A DNA stretch of 63,648 nt from Lampropedia hyalina DSM 16112 (GTDB lineage Bacteria; Pseudomonadota; Gammaproteobacteria; Burkholderiales; Burkholderiaceae_C), in assembly GCF_900129055.1 (NCBI RefSeq), contig NZ_FQUZ01000018.1:1-63648 (forward strand), given 5' to 3'. The notes under the pieces are model-generated. The model saw only the letters and a list, made by a program, of their open reading frames with translations, was not told the origin of the DNA and did no database searches. A program made the position numbers and the translations under genes. This document shows, one piece after another, positions 18,903-28,631 of this stretch (within the stretch, counting starts at the first letter, position 1; each line of letters begins with the position of its first letter).

Positions 18903-21359
18903 TCAGGCGCGCAGGCGTGCCCCCAGTTGCGTTTGCAGGCTTTGCAGCGCGGCCTGCAAGGCAGCGTCGATGTCGGCCTCGGCCAGTGCGGCTTCCTTGC
19001 TGCCCAGGTGCAGGCGCAGGGCCATGCTTTTCTCGCCTTCCCCCACGCCACCGCTGCTTTGGCCCGGGGCCGGGCGGTAGATGTCGAACAGGGTCACGGT
19101 GTTGATGAGGGCCTGGTGCGCGCTGCTGGCAATGGCCTGCTGTATCTGCGCCAAGGTGACGGTTTCGGCCACCACCACGGCCAGATCGCGCTCCACCTGT
19201 TGGAAGCGGGATATTTCCTGCGCCAGCGGAATCGGGCGTTGCAGCACGGCATCGAGTTCCAGCTCGAACAGCACGGGAGCCTGTGGCAGTTCCCATTGCT
19301 GTCGCCAGCGCGGGTGCAGTTCGCCCACGAAGCCGATGGTTTTTCCATCCAGCACGATGCGGGCACTGCGGCCGGGGTGCAGCGCGGGGTGTTCGGCGGC
19401 CTCGAAGGTGGCTTGCAGCGGAGCCAGCAGGGCTTCCACGTCGCCCTTGGCATCGTAGAAATCGGCCTTGCGTTCGGTGTGTGTCCACTGGCGGCCTGCG
19501 CTGTCGCCATAGGCCAGGGCGGCCACGCGCATGGGCTGGTGCACGCCTTGCACGGTGGTATCGGTGGTGGCGACGCTGTCGTCGCGCAGGAACACGCGGC
19601 CCAGTTCAAACAGGCGCACGCGGCTGGCGCGGCGGTCGAGGTTGAACTTGAGGGCCTGGAGCAGCGACCCGAGCAGAGTGGAGCGCATCACGCTCATCTG
19701 GCTGGCAATCGGGTTGAGCAGGCGAATGGGGTTGGCGTTGCCTGCCAGTTCGGCTTCCCAGGCGGCTTCCACGAAGCTGAAATTGATGGTTTCCTGGTAG
19801 CCCAGATCGGCCAGCAGGTGGCGCACCGCGAACTTGCTGCGGCGATTTTCAGGCTGCGCACGGGCCGATATGGGAGCCTGTGGCGGTGTTTCCGGCAGTT
19901 GGGAAAAGCCGATGATGCGTGCCACTTCCTCGATCAGATCGGCCTCGATGGCCAGATCGAAGCGGTGCGGCGGCGGCGTGACGCGCAGCACTTCGTTGCC
20001 GTGCTCGTCCACCTCGCGCTGGAACGGCAGGCCCAGCCGCTGGAAGGCATTTTCGCAATCGCTGCTGCTGACGGGCATACCAATGATGCGGGCGGCGCGC
20101 GCCACCCGCAGCGTGACGGGCGGATTTTCGGGCAGTTGCAAGGTCTGGTCGTCGATGGCGGCCACCTGGGTCTGGGGCGTGCCGCAGATGTCCAGAATCA
20201 GTTGCGTGATGCGTTCGATGTGCTCCACCGTGAGGCTGGGATCGACCCCGCGCTCGAAGCGATGCCCGGCATCGGTGGAGAAGTTGTAGCGGCGCGACCG
20301 CCCCTGAATGGCCTGAGGCCGCCAGAACGCGGCTTCGACATAGACGTTCTGCGTGGCATCCGAGACGGCGGTGGCGTTGCCGCCCATGATGCCTGCCAGC
20401 GATTCGAGTTGCTGCTCGTCGGCAATCACACCCACCTGATCATCGACCTCGATGGTGTTGCCGTTGAGCAGTTCCAGCGATTCGCCCGCCTTGCCCCAGC
20501 GCACTTGCAGGCTGCCGTGAATCCTGTCCAGATCGAAAATATGACTGGGGCGGCCATACTCGAACATGACGTAGTTGGAAATGTCCACCAGCACCGACAC
20601 GCCGCGCTGGCCACAGCGGGCGAGCCGATCCAGCATCCAGCGTGGGGTGCTGGCCTGGGCGTTGATGTGGCGGATGATGCGGCCCGAAAAGCGTCCGCAC
20701 AGATCGGCGGCCTGAACCTGCACCGGCAGGGTTTCGTCCAGCGTGGTGGGTACGGTCGCAATCGCCGGGGTATGCAGTGGCGTGCCGGTCAGTGCCGCCA
20801 GTTCACGCGCCACGCCGTACACGCTCAGGCCGTGTGCCAGATTGGGCGTGAGCTTGAGGGTGAACAGGGTGTCGTCCAGGTTCAGGCTCGCGCGGATGTC
20901 CTGCCCCACCGGGGTGTCGGCGGGCAGTTCCAGCAGACCGCCGTGGTCGTCGGCCAGTTTCAGTTCGCTGGCCGAGCACAGCATGCCGTGGCTGGCCACG
21001 CCGCGCAGCTTGCCCAGCTTGATCTTGAAGGGTTTGCCATCGGCACCGGGTGGCAGCACTGCGCCGACCACGGCACAGGGAACCTTGATGCCCACGCGGG
21101 CATTGGGCGCGCCGCAGACGATTTGCAGCAGCTCGCCCTCGCCTGCCGCGCCCACGTCCACCTTGCAGACGCGCAGGCGGTCGGCATCGGGATGTGGCAC
21201 GGCCTCGCGGATTTCGCCCACCACCACGCCGGTGAATGGGGGGGCCACGGTGTCAAGCTCCTCGACCTCGAAGCCACCCATCGTCAGGGTGTCGGCCAGT
21301 TCCTGGGTGCTCAGGGCCGGGTTGCAGAATTCGCGCAACCATGATTCTGGAAATTGCAT
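18903..21359 (-). CDS. pheT: phenylalanyl-tRNA synthetase beta subunit
   Basis: 818 residues, normal length. An EMAP-like tRNA-binding OB fold (VVVGEIREAVPHPDADRLRV) lies at about 40-150, followed by the B3/B4 editing region (GRPSHIFDLDRIHG) and the B5 domain. A catalytic-like domain has RLLNPIASQMSVMRSTLL, and the C-terminal FDX-ACB domain (about 725-818) binds the tRNA anticodon. It forms the alpha2-beta2 enzyme with PheS. pheT starts 41 bases after pheS. Confidence 0.97.
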   Translation of the reverse strand: MQFPESWLREFCNPALSTQELADTLTMGGFEVEELDTVAPPFTGVVVGEIREAVPHPDADRLRVCKVDVGAAGEGELLQIVCGAPNARVGIKVPCAVVGAVLPPGADGKPFKIKLGKLRGVASHGMLCSASELKLADDHGGLLELPADTPVGQDIRASLNLDDTLFTLKLTPNLAHGLSVYGVARELAALTGTPLHTPAIATVPTTLDETLPVQVQAADLCGRFSGRIIRHINAQASTPRWMLDRLARCGQRGVSVLVDISNYVMFEYGRPSHIFDLDRIHGSLQVRWGKAGESLELLNGNTIEVDDQVGVIADEQQLESLAGIMGGNATAVSDATQNVYVEAAFWRPQAIQGRSRRYNFSTDAGHRFERGVDPSLTVEHIERITQLILDICGTPQTQVAAIDDQTLQLPENPPVTLRVARAARIIGMPVSSSDCENAFQRLGLPFQREVDEHGNEVLRVTPPPHRFDLAIEADLIEEVARIIGFSQLPETPPQAPISARAQPENRRSKFAVRHLLADLGYQETINFSFVEAAWEAELAGNANPIRLLNPIASQMSVMRSTLLGSLLQALKFNLDRRASRVRLFELGRVFLRDDSVATTDTTVQGVHQPMRVAALAYGDSAGRQWTHTERKADFYDAKGDVEALLAPLQATFEAAEHPALHPGRSARIVLDGKTIGFVGELHPRWRQQWELPQAPVLFELELDAVLQRPIPLAQEISRFQQVERDLAVVVAETVTLAQIQQAIASSAHQALINTVTLFDIYRPAPGQSSGGVGEGEKSMALRLHLGSKEAALAEADIDAALQAALQSLQTQLGARLRA

Positions 21360-21400
21360 GAGAAAAACTCCCTTGGGGCCGTCTTGTGGCGGCGTGGCGG

Positions 21401-22459
21401 TTACTGGAACTGGCGCAGGAAGCGAATGTCGCCATCGAAGAACTGGCGCAGGTCATTGACCCCATAGCGCAGCATCGTCAGGCGATCAGGCCCCATGCCG
21501 AATGCGAAACCGATGGTCTGCTCCGGGTCCAGCCCCATATTGCGCACCACATTCGGATGCACCTGGCCGGAACCGGCCACCTCCAGCCAGCGACCGGCCA
21601 GTGGCCCGCTGGCAAATTGGATGTCGATTTCCGCGCTCGGTTCGGTGAACGGGAAGAAGCTGGGGCGAAAGCGCAGCACCAGATCGTCGCGCTCGAAGAA
21701 GGTGCGGCAGAAATTGGTGAAGACGAACTTCAAGTCCTTGAAGCTGATGTTCTCGCCCAGCCACAGCCCTTCGCACTGGTGGAACATGGGCGAGTGCGTG
21801 GCATCGCTGTCCACGCGGTAGGTGCGGCCTGGGGCAATCACGCGCACTTCCGGCATGGGCTGGCCTGCCGCGACCTGCTGCTGGTATTTCTTGACGTGCT
21901 GGTGGGCATAGCGCACCTGCATCGGGCTGGTGTGGGGGCGCAGATTGTAGTGCAGGCCATTCTCGTCCTTCAGATCGACGTAGAAGGTGTCCTGCATGGA
22001 ACGCGCCGGGTGGTTGGGCGGGTTGTTCAGCGACGTGAAACTGTGCCAGTCGGATTCGATTTCCGGGCCGTCGGCCACATCAAACCCCATGGAGGCAAAA
22101 ATCTGCTCGATGCGCTCCAGCGTGCGCGAAACCGGGTGCAGTCCGCCGGGCTGGCGACGGCGGCCCGGCAGGGTGACATCCAGTGCCTCGGCCTTGAGCT
22201 GGGCCTGCAATTCGGCCTCGGCCAGTTGCTGGCGACGCTCCTGCAAGGCGCGTTCGATGGCCTGCTTGGCCTGGTTGATGGCCGCACCGCGTGTTTTCTT
22301 CTCGTCCACGCTGAGCTTGCCCAGCTCCTTCATCAAACCGGTGATTTCCCCGGCCTTGCCCAGAAACAGGGCCTTGGCATCTTCCAGCGTGGCAGGGGTG
22401 GGGCTTGCGGCAAACTGCTGCCGTGCGCGTTCGACAATGGAATCCAGCTCGGTGGTCAT
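21401..22459 (-). CDS. pheS: phenylalanyl-tRNA synthetase alpha subunit
   Basis: 352 residues. An N-terminal coiled coil at about 1-95 contacts tRNA. The class II catalytic core has motif 2 with [20 protein letters not shown] and motif 3 with [17 protein letters not shown]. It attaches phenylalanine to tRNA-Phe together with PheT. The gap to rplT contains an attenuator-like structure. Confidence 0.97.
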   Translation of the reverse strand: MTTELDSIVERARQQFAASPTPATLEDAKALFLGKAGEITGLMKELGKLSVDEKKTRGAAINQAKQAIERALQERRQQLAEAELQAQLKAEALDVTLPGRRRQPGGLHPVSRTLERIEQIFASMGFDVADGPEIESDWHSFTSLNNPPNHPARSMQDTFYVDLKDENGLHYNLRPHTSPMQVRYAHQHVKKYQQQVAAGQPMPEVRVIAPGRTYRVDSDATHSPMFHQCEGLWLGENISFKDLKFVFTNFCRTFFERDDLVLRFRPSFFPFTEPSAEIDIQFASGPLAGRWLEVAGSGQVHPNVVRNMGLDPEQTIGFAFGMGPDRLTMLRYGVNDLRQFFDGDIRFLRQFQ

Positions 22460-22481
22460 AGAACAACAGAAAGGGAGCGAT

Positions 22482-22547
22482 CAAAAAAACAAAGGGCTGT
22501 GCCCTGGAATCTGTTGCCGCAGCGGCAGATTCTTCAAGCCCAGCCCT
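22482..22547 (-). terminator. attenuator-like terminator between rplT and pheS
   Basis: Read on the minus strand, AGGGCTG (22547-22541) pairs with CAGCCCT (22499-22493). An inner stem, GAATCTG with CAGATTC, encloses a small CCG/CGG hairpin. The outer stem is followed by TTTGTTTTTTT and then pheS 23 bases later. This has the form of an intrinsic terminator inside the operon, so it probably tunes synthetase expression relative to the ribosomal proteins. No Phe-rich leader peptide was seen. Confidence 0.65.
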
Positions 22548-22601
22548 GGGAGGCAGTGCCACCATTGTCCCTGACAATGTGTGTCACTGCGGTGACGGCG
22601 A

Positions 22602-22961
22602 TCAAGCTGCCAGCTTGGCTCTGGCCTGTTCCACCAGGCTGCCAAAAGCAGCTTTGTCGTGTATGGCCAGATCGGCCAGCACCTTGCGGTCGATTTCGAT
22701 GGAAGCCTTCTTCAGGCCATTGGCGAACTGGCTGTAGGTCAGGCCCAGTTCACGCGAAGCGGCATTGATACGCGCAATCCACAACTGGCGGAATACGCGC
22801 TTCTTGGTGCGGCGGTCACGGTAGGCGTACTGACCGGCCTTCATGACGGCCTGTTTGGCCACACGGAAGACGTTACCACGGCGACCACGGAAACCCTTGG
22901 CCAGCTTCAGAATTTTCTTGTGACGGGCATGTGCCGTTACACCACGTTTGACGCGAGGCAT
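22602..22961 (-). CDS. rplT: 50S ribosomal protein L20
   Basis: 119 residues, full length. [20 protein letters not shown] and [18 protein letters not shown] are the conserved L20 N-terminus, and [17 protein letters not shown] is the globular part. It binds 23S rRNA early in 50S assembly and in E. coli also represses its own operon. It lies 12 bases after rpmI. Confidence 0.97.
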   Translation of the reverse strand: MPRVKRGVTAHARHKKILKLAKGFRGRRGNVFRVAKQAVMKAGQYAYRDRRTKKRVFRQLWIARINAASRELGLTYSQFANGLKKASIEIDRKVLADLAIHDKAAFGSLVEQARAKLAA

Positions 22962-22973
22962 GTGTACTCTCCT

Positions 22974-23177
22974 TTACAGACCGGCAAATGGCAGCATTTG
23001 CGCCATGTGGCCGAGGTTGGTGTCATGCACATTCACTGCGCCGCGCAATTGGCGTTTGTTCTTGGTGCTCTTCTTGGTCAGAATGTGGCGTTTGAACGCC
23101 TGACCGCGCTTGACTGTCCCACCGGGACGCACGCGAAAACGCTTTTTCGCGCTGCTTTTGCTCTTCATCTTAGGCAT
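22974..23177 (-). CDS. rpmI: 50S ribosomal protein L35
   Basis: 67 residues. [20 protein letters not shown] and [20 protein letters not shown] are the L35 signatures. It is a small, very basic component of the large subunit. The start is fixed by the MPKMK sequence. It is the first gene of the rpmI-rplT-pheS-pheT unit here, since infC is not upstream. Confidence 0.97.
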   Translation of the reverse strand: MPKMKSKSSAKKRFRVRPGGTVKRGQAFKRHILTKKSTKNKRQLRGAVNVHDTNLGHMAQMLPFAGL

Positions 23178-23323
23178 GGATGAATCCTGCTTTTTGGTTG
23201 TGCATTCCAGGCGTTTGCAAACCTCTTGCAACCTTTTGTCTGGCCTGAATCCACTTCTTGGTACTTCGCCCTGCGCTGCGTGCCGGCCCAAACCAGCCGC
23301 ATCCGCAAAAAGCGAAGCCGCTG

Positions 23324-23352
23324 ATTATAAACCCGAACACTCCCCCTCGCAA
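23324..23352 (-). promoter_or_regulatory. sigma-70 promoter for rpmI-rplT-pheST
   Basis: On the minus strand TTGCGA (23352-23347) and a consensus TATAAT (23329-23324) are exactly 17 bases apart. They lie about 150 bases upstream of rpmI. With infC absent, this is the best candidate for the operon promoter. Confidence 0.6.
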
Positions 23353-23421
23353 GCCGCTGTGGCACGAGCGCACTACAATCAGCCGCCAGACAGTCCCACG
23401 AGAGAAAAAAAGGAAACCCAA

Positions 23422-23688
23422 ATGGACGACGCATTGCAACACATCGACGGATGCAGCGACCTGGCCGTGGCCACGCAGGTGGATGCGCGTGGGCTGAACT
23501 GCCCGCTGCCGATTCTGCGGGCCAAGAAAGCCCTGGCCACGCTGGAGTCCGGGCAACTGCTGCGCATCTATGCCACGGATGCCGGATCGCTGCGCGATTT
23601 TGCGGCATTCTCGGCGCAGACCGGCAACACCCTGGTGGCGCAGGGCAGTGCCGCTGGCCTGCACTGCTTCGTGCTGCGGCGCAGATGA
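23422..23688 (+). CDS. TusA-family sulfurtransferase-like protein
   Basis: 88 residues. VDARGLNCPLPILRAKKAL contains the CPxP motif with Cys27, which carries persulfide sulfur in TusA/SirA proteins. A two-layer alpha/beta fold follows, with AFSAQTGNTLV near the end. Such proteins pass sulfur to tRNA thiolation, molybdenum cofactor or other pathways. The start follows AAAGGAAACCCAA. It is divergent from rpmI and no partner genes are adjacent. Confidence 0.85.
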   Translation: MDDALQHIDGCSDLAVATQVDARGLNCPLPILRAKKALATLESGQLLRIYATDAGSLRDFAAFSAQTGNTLVAQGSAAGLHCFVLRRR

Positions 23689-23773
23689 TTGCGCCGGGTG
23701 GATTTTGCAGGCATTTTCTTGTCGGAAGTGTGCAACTGGCGCAGAATCGCCGTTTGTCCGATTGGAAAAGCCC

Positions 23774-23932
23774 ATGGCCACCCGCAAAACACCTGCCAAG
23801 ACCGCCGCACCCGCTGCGCAGAAAGCCCCCCGCAGCGGCACCCCCATCCCTTCTGTACCTGCCAGTCCCCCGCCCCAGACCACCTTGCAACCCGATGCAC
23901 CGTGGCCATTCCCCACGCGCCCCAAACCCTGA
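23774..23932 (+). CDS. small Pro/Ala-rich protein, hypothetical
   Basis: 52 residues, beginning MATRKTPAKTAAPAAQKAPR, basic at the N-terminus and proline-rich after. There is no recognisable domain. It fills an otherwise empty gap between the TusA-like gene and the RpfE-like gene, on the same strand. TTGGAAAAG upstream is a weak ribosome site. It may be a real small protein or chance. Confidence 0.35.
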   Translation: MATRKTPAKTAAPAAQKAPRSGTPIPSVPASPPPQTTLQPDAPWPFPTRPKP

Positions 23933-23971
23933 GGCAAAGGCTGTACGCTCCCAGCCCGCCCGGCGTGAACC

Positions 23972-25009
23972 ATGACACCAGCAGACACATCCCCAGCGCG
24001 GGTACTCATTCCCTTTGCATTCACCAGCGATTTTGACGAAGTCCTGCGCCGCGACGGGCTGTCGCTGCCCCACCTGAATGCGCTGCTGCCACATCTGGCG
24101 CAACGCCACTGGCTGGAAGGCGACGAACTCACGCCCAGCCTGCCGCACGAACGCCTGTGGTTGCATGATCTGTACAACCCATCGTCGCCATTGCCTGCTT
24201 CCATGCCGTTGGCGGCACTGCATGCCAGCCAACAGGGGCTGGACGCTGCGGCCAGCGGCTGGGCGTTCATCCACCTGTGCCACTGGCAGGTCACGCCCGA
24301 CCGCATCGTGATGGGCGACCCCGCCCACCTGCAACTGGATGAAGCATCGGCGCGCGCCATGTTCCGCGTCCTGCAACCGTGGTTTGCCCAGGATGGCATC
24401 GCCCTGCACTGGGATACGCCCACGCGCTGGCTGGCCTGCTCGCCACTGTTGGCCGATCTGGCCACCGCCTCGCTGGAGCGGGTCATCCAGCGCGACGTGC
24501 GCCCCTGGCTGCCTGCCGTGCAGGCCGCCCCCATCCTCCAGCGTTTGCAGACCGAATGCCAGATGCTGCTCTACAACCTGCCGGAAAACGATGCCCGCAC
24601 GGCCCACGGCCTGCCACCCGTGAACGCCTTCTGGGTGTCTGGCAGCGGTGCATTGCCCGCCGACTGGAATGCCGCCCCGGCCCCGCGCCTGCCGCGCTGG
24701 AAAAACCTGGACGACCTGCGCCACACAGCCCTGCACGGCGACTGGTACGGCTGGAAAACCGCCTGGGAGCATCTGGATGCCACGGTGCTGGCCGACCTGC
24801 GGCAACGCCACGAATCGGGAGAACCCATCACGCTGGGCCTGGCCGGGGAACGCCATGCTGTGCTGCTGGAAACAGCTCCCGCAGCAGCCGATGGCCTCTG
24901 GAGCCGCTGGCAGGGACACTGGCAAACGCTGCGCCAGCGGCTGTCCGGCGCACGCACCCGCAACAATGCCCACGACACCCCGGCCACACGCCTGCTGCTG
25001 CGGCTGTGA
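23972..25009 (+). CDS. RpfE-like protein
   Basis: 345 residues. Segments such as VLIPFAFTSDF, ALLPHLAQRHWLEGDELTPS and HLCHWQVTPDRIVMGDP match a family found directly upstream of recJ in many beta- and gamma-proteobacteria, called RpfE in Xanthomonas and sometimes misnamed phosphoglycerate mutase. No catalytic site is evident, and the role is unknown. There is no signal peptide. recJ lies 1.7 kb downstream, separated by two unrelated genes. Confidence 0.6.
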   Translation: MTPADTSPARVLIPFAFTSDFDEVLRRDGLSLPHLNALLPHLAQRHWLEGDELTPSLPHERLWLHDLYNPSSPLPASMPLAALHASQQGLDAAASGWAFIHLCHWQVTPDRIVMGDPAHLQLDEASARAMFRVLQPWFAQDGIALHWDTPTRWLACSPLLADLATASLERVIQRDVRPWLPAVQAAPILQRLQTECQMLLYNLPENDARTAHGLPPVNAFWVSGSGALPADWNAAPAPRLPRWKNLDDLRHTALHGDWYGWKTAWEHLDATVLADLRQRHESGEPITLGLAGERHAVLLETAPAAADGLWSRWQGHWQTLRQRLSGARTRNNAHDTPATRLLLRL

Positions 25010-25024
25010 CCGTTCGGCAACCGT

Positions 25025-25576
25025 TCAAATGTTGGCCAGATACTCCTGGCAGGAAATGATGCGGCCATAGGCAAAGGCCAGTGCCGACATGAAGGCCACA
25101 TGCACCTGGGCAGCCGCTACTACCTGGCCACCGAACTCCAGATCGCGCGTGGCACAGGCATCGTGAACCACCGTCACCCGATAGCCCAGATCGGATGCGG
25201 CGCGCACGGTAGCATCGATGCACATATGGCTCATGGCCCCAACGATGGTGACTTCCTCGATGCCGCGCTCGTCGAGTATCTTTTTCAGGTCGGTTTGAAG
25301 GAACGAATTGGGATGGTGCTTCAGGATTTGCGGCTCGCCTGCCTGCGGAGCCACGGCCGCCATGAATTGCGTGCCTTGCGTGCCTGGAGTGAAAATGGGC
25401 CGGGTCGGGTCGGCCGATTCGTGGCGGATATGAACGACCAGACTGCCCCTGGCGCGTGCATCGCCAATGACTTTGACCGCCTGGGCGACCGCCTGTTCAA
25501 TGCCGCTCAGGGGCAGTTTGCCGGTGGGCAGGTATTCGTCTTGCAGATCGACGACGATGATGGCTTGTTGGCTCAT
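25025..25576 (-). CDS. isochorismatase-family cysteine hydrolase
   Basis: 183 residues. The N-terminal AIIVVDLQDEYLPTGKL has the catalytic aspartate. A lysine lies in ILKHHPNSF, and the nucleophile cysteine is in GAMSHMCIDATVRAASDLG. This triad defines isochorismatase-like hydrolases, which act on isochorismate, nicotinamide or other amides. The substrate is not evident. The gene is divergent from the GlxA-type regulator with a 104-base shared promoter region, so that regulator probably controls it. Confidence 0.9.
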   Translation of the reverse strand: MSQQAIIVVDLQDEYLPTGKLPLSGIEQAVAQAVKVIGDARARGSLVVHIRHESADPTRPIFTPGTQGTQFMAAVAPQAGEPQILKHHPNSFLQTDLKKILDERGIEEVTIVGAMSHMCIDATVRAASDLGYRVTVVHDACATRDLEFGGQVVAAAQVHVAFMSALAFAYGRIISCQEYLANI

Positions 25577-25680
25577 GGCATTTCCTTTTCGGTGGGTGAA
25601 GTGGATACGTCTGCATTGTGCAAACACCACGACTGGCCCGAAAGTGGCCATATCGACATTCCATAGGCTAAAATCGACAA

Positions 25681-26709
25681 ATGACAACCCAATCTGTCGA
25701 AATTGGCATCGTGCTTTATCCCGGTGCGCAGTTTTCCGCCGTGCTGGGCCTGACCGATCTCTTTTCCGTCGCCAACCGGATGGCCCTGAAACGCACCCAC
25801 GGCCCACTGCCGCGCTTGCGCATCAGCCATTGGCAACCCACGCCGGACTGCGCCAGCGTCGTGCGCGTATTCGACAGCACACCGCAACCCCAGGAGCATC
25901 TGACCGTATTGCTGGTGCCTCCCAGCCTGGATGCGCCGATTGCGCCGCAGGCCGCTGCACCGCTTGTTCCCTGGCTACGCCAGCAACACCAGTCCGGGGT
26001 GGTGCTGTGTTCCGTGTGTGCGGGGGCCTTTCTGCTGGGGGAAACAGGCGTGCTCGACGGGCGCAAGGCCACGACTCACTGGCTCTATACCAGCCATTTC
26101 CATGCGCGATTTCCGAAAGTGCGGCTCGACACCAGTCGCCTGGTGATCGACGATGGCGACATCGTCACCGCCGGTGGTGCAATGGCCTGGACCGACCTGG
26201 GGCTGCGTCTGGTGGATCGCTACCTGGGAGCTTCGGTGATGCTGGAGACGGCGCGCCTGCTGCTAATCGATCCGCCGGGGCGTGAGCAGTGCTATTACAG
26301 CGCGTTCGCACCCGACCTCAAGCACGGCGACCGCGCCATTCTCACCGTGCAACACTGGCTGCACGCTGCCGATGGGCAGGAGATCGTGCTGTCCCGACTG
26401 GCGGAAATGGCTCTGCTGGAAGAAAGAACCTTTCTGCGCCGCTTCAAGAAGGCCACCGGCATGACCACCGGCGAATACGTGCAGCGACTGCGGGTGGGGC
26501 GTGCCAAGGAACTGCTCCAAACCACGAAACTGCCACTCGAGCGGATTGCCTGGGACATCGGCTATAACGATGCCAGTGCCTTGCGCAAGGTTTTCCTGAA
26601 AATCGTCGGATTGCCGCCCGGCGAATACCGGCAGCGGTTTTCCGTACACTCTCCCGTGCCAACCCCACGCTCCTCTTCCCTCCCTCCTGACTCCGACTGC
26701 CTGCCGTGA
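25681..26709 (+). CDS. GlxA-family (DJ-1/PfpI plus AraC) transcriptional regulator
   Basis: 342 residues. The N-terminal DJ-1/PfpI-like domain at about 5-190 contains [20 protein letters not shown] with the nucleophile-elbow cysteine. The C-terminal AraC-type double helix-turn-helix at about 225-325 has [20 protein letters not shown] and [17 protein letters not shown]. GlxA-type regulators often control catabolic genes for amino compounds. It probably regulates the divergent isochorismatase gene. Its stop overlaps the GTG start of recJ. Confidence 0.9.
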
Positions 26710-28445
26710 AATTCCTGCCCCGCTCCATCCCCCACGATACCGTCACCGCCCTGCAAGAACAGGGGCTTGCCGCATTCTGGGCGCAGCTTTATGCCGCGCG
26801 CGGCATCGGCAGTGCCGCCGAACTGGATTACGCGCTCTCGCGCCTGCTGCCGCCTGCATCCCTCAAGGGGGCAGATACCGCCGCCCAGTGGCTGGCAGAG
26901 GCCCTGGAGCAGGGCCAGCGCGTCTGCGTGGTGGCCGACTACGATTGCGACGGCGCGACCGCCTGCACGCTCGCGCTCAAGGGACTGGAGATGCTGGGAG
27001 CCGAAGCCGGGCAGATCGACTACCTCGTGCCCAACCGCATTCAGGACGGCTATGGCCTGACCCCGTCCATTGCCCAGCGCGTGCACGACAGCGGCGCACA
27101 GGTGCTGCTGACCGTGGACAATGGCATTGCCAGCGTGGACGGTGTGCGCCATGCCCGCGCACTGGGGCTGACCGTGCTCATCACCGACCACCACTTGCCT
27201 GCCGATGAATTGCCCGATGCCCATGCCATCGTCAATCCCAACCAGCCCGGCTGCCCGTTTGCCAGCAAGAACCTGGCCGGGGTGGGCGTGATGTTCTATG
27301 TGCTGCTGGCCCTGCGCAGCCTGCTGCGCGAGCGCGGAATCTTCACGGCCCAGACCCAGCCACGCCTGGACGCGCTGCTGCCGCTGGTGGCACTGGGCAC
27401 GGTGGCCGATGTCGTGCCGCTGGATGCGAACAACCGCCTGCTGGTGGCCCAGGGGTTGGAGCGCATCCGCGCCGGTCGCCTGCCCGTGGGCATGCTGGCC
27501 CTGTTCGAGACCAGCCAGCGGACATGGGCCAAGGCCAGCACCCAGGATTTGGCCTTTGGGCTGGCCCCGCGCCTGAACGCGGCCGGTCGCCTGACGGATA
27601 TGACGATTGGCATCGAATGCCTGCGCACCGACGATGCCAGCCGCGCCCAGGAACTGGCGGCCATGCTGGACGACATCAACCGCAAACGCCGCGAACTGGA
27701 AAGCGATATGCGCATTCAGGCCCAGGCGATTGCCGAGCGGCTGTGCGCCGACACCGGCGCGCATCACACGCAGCCCCCGGCGGCCATCAGCGTGTTCGAC
27801 GAGGGCTTTCACGAAGGCGTGGTCGGCATCGTGGCCTCGCGCCTGAAAGACCAGTTCCACCGCCCCGCCTTCGTGTTCGCCCCGAGTGCCGCCGCCCCGG
27901 ACATCGGCACACTCAAAGGCTCGGGCCGCTCGATTGCGGGTTTTCACCTGCGCGACGCACTCGATCTGCTGGCCAAACGCCACCCCCAGGTGCTGGAGAA
28001 ATTCGGCGGCCACGCGATGGCGGCGGGTTGCAGCATCCGGCAGGAGCACTTCGCACTGTTCCAGCAGGCGATGGCCGAAATTGCCCGCGAATGGCTCCAT
28101 GCCAGCGACCTGCAAGGCATGCTTCTCACCGACGGCGCACTGCCCGCCCAGGCACGCACCCTGGAACATGCCCAGGCGATTGGCCGCTGCGTGTGGGGAC
28201 AGGGCTTTGCCGCCCCGCTGTTCAGCGAGGAACTGGAAGTGCTGGACCAGCGCATTCTGGCGGGCAAGCATTCCGCGCTGAAGCTGCTGCACCACGGCCA
28301 GATGGTCGATGCCATCTGGTTCGGCCACAACAGCCCCCTGCCCCGCACCGCCCACCTGGCCTACCGGCTGGAAGTGAACGAATGGCAGCAACGCAAGCAA
28401 CTGCGCTTCGTCATCGAAGGCTGCGAGGCCCCGGCTGCATGCTGA
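26706..28445 (+). CDS. recJ: single-stranded-DNA-specific exonuclease RecJ
   Basis: 579 residues. The start is GTG 26706, overlapping the regulator stop (GTGA), which gives the usual KFLPRSIP N-terminus. DHH motifs are present: [25 protein letters not shown] and the [13 protein letters not shown] signature. The DHHA1 domain follows with [13 protein letters not shown] and FGGHAMAAG. RecJ degrades 5'-ended single strands in RecFOR repair and mismatch repair. Translational coupling to a transcriptional regulator is unusual. Confidence 0.95.
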
Positions 28446-28631
28446 ATGGCAATGGCCCAAAAAGAAGGTGGTATATTTTTGCCCGGCAGGCGTTGCGCCC
28501 TGTCGTACACAATCCTCACGGTCTGACCCACCTTCCGGCCCTCCCACTTCCCGCCGTGCCCCCTGTCCCGGCATTGTTCAACGCCCTTCGCGCATTCCAC
28601 GCAAGCCCTCACCTTCTGGCACACCACCTCC

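Noticed and set aside
18807-21344. Antisense frame of 845 codons over pheT
   Set aside because: Composition is biased and it is complementary to a certain gene.
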